From an uncultured Bacilli bacterium (lineage in GTDB: Bacteria > Bacillota_I > Bacilli_A > RF39 > UBA660): 64,000 nt of DNA. Positions 60,783-64,000 of the stretch are shown in pieces. Location: the NCBI GenBank assembly GCA_934098395.1, contig CAKOOM010000002.1, positions 1-64,000 on the forward strand, written 5' to 3'. The notes beneath the pieces were generated by a model. That model had not been told where the DNA came from, made no database searches, and saw only the letters and a list, made by a program, of their open reading frames with translations. The position numbers and the translations under genes are program-made. Every line of letters begins with the position of its first letter. Positions within the stretch are counted from its first letter, which is position 1.

Positions 60783-60811
60783 ATTATAGCATGTTTAGTT
60801 TGATTTTACAA
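60783..60811 (-). promoter_or_regulatory. Promoter of the DarT/NADAR-like cassette
   Basis: Minus strand -35 TTGTAA (60811-60806), 17-bp spacer, -10 TATAAT (60788-60783). It lies inside the two 26-bp repeats, so the cassette is self-contained. Confidence 0.8.
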
Positions 60812-60818
60812 GCAAAAG

Positions 60819-60844
60819 AAAAATAGCTAGTTGATAGCTATTTT
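60819..60844. repeat. Bidirectional terminator and right copy of the 26-bp repeat
   Basis: Identical to 59330-59355. It acts as terminator for the NlpC/P60 gene, whose stop (60843-60845) touches its end. Confidence 0.92.
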
Positions 60845-61889
60845 AATATATTATTCTTTTGTATGTACGGTATCCAGGGTACATTGGAACCATAACGATT
60901 CCAGTTTCACTAGTTCCCGCGTGGACCATCATGCCATTACCTACGTATATTCCGACATGCCCTGGGAAACCTGAGTAGTAATATACGACAATATCGCCTG
61001 GTAATAAATTATTAGCAGATACTTCAATACCCATATAATTTTGATCTGAGGCTGTTCTTGGTAAAAGATAACCAAAGTTTGCGTATATACTCATGGTAAA
61101 TCCAGAACAATCGGTTCCATTTGTAAGAGATGTTCCACCATATACATAAGGGTTTCCAATAAACTGCTGTGAAAAAGCAGCTATTTGATATCTCAAATTA
61201 TTCTTTTCTTCTTCAGTTAATGTACTATTTTTAGTATTATTAGCTTCATTCATGGAAGCGATATTTCCAGAATAGTTATAAACATTAACTGGCTTTGGTT
61301 TTGGTTTTTCTTTAATGCTTATGGTAGTTGAAATTGTACTTTTATTATTAGCACCGTCAGTGGCAACGATAGTTATTTCTTGTTTACCACTTTGTTTATT
61401 ATTTAACTCTCCTTCAATAGTTAAATTACAATCAGATAAGTCATAACATTTTGCTATATCATTTGCAGTAATATTGCTAGCATAATCAAATTCATTTTGA
61501 TCATTAATAGTTATTACTGGTTTTTTAGTATCTATTACTGTGATAGTAGCTTTAACATTTGTTAATCTGCTAAACTTATATTTCTCATCATTGTATACTA
61601 AGTAGTAAGAATAAGTTCCTAGAGACATAACATGTCCTTCATTATCTAACTTGGCATTAGTTTCAACAGAGAAATTCTTGGATTCATTAATTACTCCGAT
61701 AAAGTTTAGTATATCTTCAGGTAATTTTTCTCCAATCTCGATAGTAACATTTTCTAATTTGTAGAAAACATTACGTTCGTAATAGGCACCTGTAATAAAG
61801 GTTAATCCTATCATAAGCATTATTGGAAATATACAATAACCAACAATAAATTTATTAATTTTTTTAATTAAACACCGTTCACTTTTCAT
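60843..61889 (-). CDS. Membrane-anchored NlpC/P60 endopeptidase with Ig-like domain
   Basis: 348 residues from ATG 61889; a GTG nine bases up overlaps the SD. Membrane segment about 14-36, a DUF5011/Ig-like beta domain (about 120-192, VITINDQNEF ... ITIVATDGANNKST), a Lys/Pro linker (KEKPKPKPV), then NlpC/P60 (about 235-348) with catalytic C261 (GTDCSGF), H311 (GHVGIYVG) and H323 (MVHAG). It should cleave stem peptides of peptidoglycan outside the membrane. Its promoter is divergent from spoVID. Confidence 0.92.
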   Translation of the reverse strand: MKSERCLIKKINKFIVGYCIFPIMLMIGLTFITGAYYERNVFYKLENVTIEIGEKLPEDILNFIGVINESKNFSVETNAKLDNEGHVMSLGTYSYYLVYNDEKYKFSRLTNVKATITVIDTKKPVITINDQNEFDYASNITANDIAKCYDLSDCNLTIEGELNNKQSGKQEITIVATDGANNKSTISTTISIKEKPKPKPVNVYNYSGNIASMNEANNTKNSTLTEEEKNNLRYQIAAFSQQFIGNPYVYGGTSLTNGTDCSGFTMSIYANFGYLLPRTASDQNYMGIEVSANNLLPGDIVVYYYSGFPGHVGIYVGNGMMVHAGTSETGIVMVPMYPGYRTYKRIIY

Positions 61890-61905
61890 ATGCACCACGT
61901 TATCT

Positions 61906-61934
61906 AGAATAACATAAAGTAGTATTTAAGTCAA
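61906..61934 (-). promoter_or_regulatory. Promoter of the NlpC/P60 gene
   Basis: Minus strand -35 TTGACT (61934-61929), 17-bp spacer, -10 TATTCT (61911-61906). Confidence 0.7.
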
Positions 61935-61951
61935 ACTTTTTTTACATTTGC

Positions 61952-62003
61952 TTGACACTTGATGTCTATCTATATAATACAAACCCTTATAAATAAAGGG
62001 TTT
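61952..62003 (+). promoter_or_regulatory. Promoter-like region and hairpin before spoVID
   Basis: TTGACA (61952-61957) and TATAAT (61973-61978) with a short 15-bp spacer, followed by a hairpin AAACCCTT (61981-61988) / AAGGGTTT (61996-62003). The hairpin sits at the expected transcription start, so a role is uncertain. Confidence 0.45.
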
Positions 62004-62083
62004 TACTTAAAGTGAGAAAATTATTAAAAAAAGGCTCATTTTTATTAAATTATAGCATATTATCTAGTAGAAAGGGTGATAAT

Positions 62084-62866
62084 ATGAAGAAAATAGTGCC
62101 ATTTAATAATGTATTGGAATTAGCGAGTGATGCATGTGAAATAACAGCAATATCTTTAGAACATGATATTAATATAGCTGATGATACGATTAGTGGTTCA
62201 TTTTATATTAATGGTGAATATAAGATGACAGATGGAGCAATTAATAGGGAACAGTTTAATTTTGAATTGCCTTTTGATATAGCTCTTGGTAGTAATTATG
62301 ATAGAAGTAGTATGGTTGTAGATATAGATGATTTTAGATATGAATTGGTAGAACGTAATAAACTAAAGGTTAATATAGATTTATATATTGATGGAGAAGT
62401 AAAGGAAATAGTAAATGATAAGGAAGTAAAAGATATACGTGAGATAGTTGATGATAAGGAAGTAAAAGATATAGATAATAATGATAATGATGAGGAAGTA
62501 CTAGAAGATATTATGCCAATAGAGAGAAAGATAGATTTAATAAGTGAGATGTTAGATAATGAAGAGGATAAGGATGGTAATCAAATGAATATAGATATAG
62601 ATAATATTAATATAAATAATAATGAAAATGTTAATGATAATGAAAATAATAATAATAATGATGATAATCATAGTGATATGATATTTAATGGGTTTAATGA
62701 GGAAGAGAAGTATGTTACTTATAGGGTATATAGAGTAGCTCCGGATGATACGATAGGTAAGATACTGGAGAAATATAATGTTACTAAAGAGGATTTATTA
62801 CCATATAACAACATTGAAGATATTAAACCTGGAGATAAGTTAATAATTCCTACGAATGAAAAATAA
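62084..62866 (+). CDS. spoVID: Spore coat morphogenetic protein SpoVID-like, LysM-containing
   Basis: 260 residues from ATG 62084 (SD AAAGGGTGAT); the frame is open 24 codons further without SD. N-terminal beta domain (about 1-125) with SDACEITAISLEHD and ISGSFYINGEYKM, as in SpoVID; a highly acidic Asp/Asn/Glu linker (about 130-205); a C-terminal LysM (about 212-258, APDDTIGKILEKYNVTKEDL, NNIEDIKPGDKLIIPT). SpoVID drives coat encasement. It overlaps the ysxE-like gene, the same order as in Bacillus. Confidence 0.85.
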   Translation: MKKIVPFNNVLELASDACEITAISLEHDINIADDTISGSFYINGEYKMTDGAINREQFNFELPFDIALGSNYDRSSMVVDIDDFRYELVERNKLKVNIDLYIDGEVKEIVNDKEVKDIREIVDDKEVKDIDNNDNDEEVLEDIMPIERKIDLISEMLDNEEDKDGNQMNIDIDNININNNENVNDNENNNNNDDNHSDMIFNGFNEEEKYVTYRVYRVAPDDTIGKILEKYNVTKEDLLPYNNIEDIKPGDKLIIPTNEK

Positions 62867-63707
62867 AATTACTATTAAAAATAGTGTTAAGATAATTGAT
62901 GATAGTTATTGTATTAAGAAAAAGAAAAAAGATCTAGATAAAGTATATAATTATTTATTATCAAGATCATTTGATTATTTTCCAGAAATATTGGATGAAG
63001 ATAATGAAAATATTTATTATAAGTATATTAATGATATAGATGAGCCAAAGGAACAAAAGATAATTGATTTGGTTAATTTAGTTAGTTTACTTCATAGTAA
63101 GACTACTTTTTATAAAGAAATAGATTTAGATAATTATAAATATATATATGAATCTATTAATAAATTAATAGATGATACGTATAAGTATTATGAAGATATT
63201 ATTAATAATATAGAGAGTTATGTTTATATGTCTCCGGCTGATTATTTGATTGCTAGAAATATTTCAATGATATTTGGGGCATTAAATTATTCGAAAAGAA
63301 GTATTAATTCATGGTATAAGAAAATAGAGAATAAGAGAAGAGTTAGGGTAGTTACTGTTCATAATGATTTAAAACTAGAGCATTATTTAAAAGAAGATAA
63401 GCCATATTTAATTAGTTGGGATAAATCAATAAGAGATATGCCAATATATGACTTAATTTCTTTATATAATAATCATTATTTAGATTTTGATTTTGATGAA
63501 TTACTGAGAGTATATTTGAGTAAGTATCCATTGTTGGAAGAAGAGATGATTTTATTTTTAACAATTATATCAATTCCATATAAGATAGAGAATAAAAGGG
63601 AACAATATAAGATGGTATTATCTATTAGAAGATTAATTGATTATATTTATAAAAGTAGTGAATTAGTAGAAAAATATGGTATAAAAGAGGAGACAAATGA
63701 GAGTTAG
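62856..63707 (+). CDS. ysxE: CotS/YsxE-like spore coat-associated kinase-fold protein
   Basis: 283 residues overlapping spoVID by 11 nt, so translation is coupled. Aminoglycoside phosphotransferase/CotS fold: N lobe (about 1-85), then catalytic-loop-like VTVHNDLKLEHYL, and LISWDKSIRDMPIYDLISLY at the Mg-binding DFG-equivalent (WD). YsxE in Bacillus lies directly after spoVID and is a coat protein. The convergent small gene overlaps its last 45 nt. Confidence 0.82.
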   Translation: MKNKITIKNSVKIIDDSYCIKKKKKDLDKVYNYLLSRSFDYFPEILDEDNENIYYKYINDIDEPKEQKIIDLVNLVSLLHSKTTFYKEIDLDNYKYIYESINKLIDDTYKYYEDIINNIESYVYMSPADYLIARNISMIFGALNYSKRSINSWYKKIENKRRVRVVTVHNDLKLEHYLKEDKPYLISWDKSIRDMPIYDLISLYNNHYLDFDFDELLRVYLSKYPLLEEEMILFLTIISIPYKIENKREQYKMVLSIRRLIDYIYKSSELVEKYGIKEETNES

Positions 63708-63866
63708 AAATTCACAAAATAATACTAAAACGTTAATAAAGCAAGGTAATATTAAAGTGATTATAAATTGATAAAAGATTATTATAACAAGCGCAATACA
63801 TATAAGTAAGCAGATTAATTTTAATCCGACAAAGAATCTAAAACAGTTAAAGAAATTATTTAACAT
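63663..63866 (-). CDS. Small two-span membrane protein
   Basis: 67 residues from ATG 63866, supported by AGGTGAT 4 nt upstream; 17 further in-frame codons have no SD. Two hydrophobic segments (about 14-36 and 40-62) with many Phe, Ile and Cys. Overlaps the 3' end of the ysxE-like gene convergently by 45 nt. The good SD argues for a real gene; the overlap is a caution. No family. Confidence 0.5.
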   Translation of the reverse strand: MLNNFFNCFRFFVGLKLICLLICIALVIIIFYQFIITLILPCFINVLVLFCEFLTLICLLFYTIFFY

Positions 63867-63910
63867 AATATCACCTAGTATAAAATATGCAAAAAAACAA
63901 ATATTTGTGC

Positions 63911-63939
63911 TTGACAAATGTCATAATATATAATATAAT
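63911..63939 (+). promoter_or_regulatory. Strong sigma-A promoter at the right edge
   Basis: Consensus -35 TTGACA (63911-63916), 17-bp spacer, consensus -10 TATAAT (63934-63939). Confidence 0.85.
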
Positions 63940-63945
63940 CTTTAA

Positions 63946-64000
63946 CGAGGAACGGAAAGTAGATGTATTTATCTCACCTGATTAGTTAAGCTGATAGGTA
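63946..64000 (+). promoter_or_regulatory. Start of a probable T-box leader (cut by the window end)
   Basis: Transcript start region reads AACGAGGAACGGAAAGTAGATG followed by paired segments, the usual 5' part of a T-box stem I (GGAAAGTAGATG-type K-turn/AG bulge context). In Bacillus, valS with a T-box leader follows spoVID-ysxE, so a valyl-tRNA synthetase leader is expected. The specifier codon and antiterminator lie outside. Confidence 0.6.

Noticed and set aside
61973..62003. Attenuator before spoVID
   Set aside because: The hairpin lies at or before the expected transcription start and the promoter spacing is only 15 bp, so attenuation cannot be supported.
1..64000. Possible recoding of TGA as tryptophan, as in mollicutes with similar base composition
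   Set aside because: Several well-supported genes end in TGA and all conserved Trp positions use TGG; no conserved domain runs through TGA.
1..64000. CRISPR array, rRNA operon or insertion sequence
   Set aside because: No regularly spaced repeats of 25-40 bp, no rRNA motifs and no transposase-like frame were found.

Overview
The window is a strongly AT-rich bacterial chromosome segment read with the standard bacterial code (TGA ends genes, for example at 43671-43673 and 45654-45656). Purine-rich AGGAGG or AGGTGAT ribosome binding sites, sigma-A promoters (TTGACA-17-TATAAT) and U-tailed hairpin terminators are everywhere. Spore genes (cotE, spoIIIAH, gerE, a gerM-like gene, spoVID and a ysxE/cotS-like gene) place it in a spore-forming low-GC Bacillota lineage, most likely class Bacilli. 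The right end copies the Bacillus order spoVID - ysxE - (valS), and the last 55 bases look like the start of a T-box leader, so valS probably follows.

Layout. (1) 1-5634: right part of an integrative conjugative element: small cargo/transfer ORFs, a VirD4/TraG coupling ATPase, an excisionase-like protein and a tyrosine integrase beside tRNA-Met(CAT). A 3'-half copy of that tRNA follows at 6031. (2) 6229-9788: two tandem secreted proteins with a formylglycine-generating-enzyme-like C-terminal domain, flanked by an exact 30-bp direct repeat that is a terminator. (3) 9881-15092: lipoprotein, then a BceRS-BceAB-type two-component/ABC resistance module with the same palindrome before both transcription units. 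(4) 15177-19805: envelope genes (membrane protein, MOP flippase, murC). (5) 19906-22724: an apparently complete two-peptide bacteriocin operon with two double-glycine precursors at 22404 and 22560. (6) 22814-32376: second flippase, CBS-type pyrophosphatase, ackA, DHH phosphoesterase, cotE, recG and small genes. (7) about 32597-43717: a satellite-like integrative element without capsid genes: KAP P-loop ATPase, integrase, S24 repressor, Cro-like protein, a candidate antisense RNA, replication genes, an 11-bp-phased repeat array (putative origin) and a type III restriction-modification system. (8) 43977-45656: remnants of older insertions. (9) 45749-64000: housekeeping and sporulation core (sir2, tspO, PHP and MBL hydrolases, htpG, recX, spoIIIAH, gerE, gerM-like, tRNA-Arg, NlpC/P60, spoVID, ysxE-like), interrupted by a DarT/NADAR-like toxin-antitoxin cassette (59349-60762) flanked by an exact 26-bp direct repeat.

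The most interesting signals are: an intergenic terminator-ended RNA in the satellite element that is complementary over about 44 nt to the leader and Shine-Dalgarno region of its replication operon; the two-peptide bacteriocin pair; the DarT/NADAR cassette and the FGE-like gene pair, each bounded by a duplicated terminator; a structured orphan RNA at 32438-32552 beside the satellite's attachment site; and a CIRCE-spaced operator variant before htpG.

Limits: all functions come from reading motifs by eye; no database or folding program was run. Genes called unknown were not recognised.
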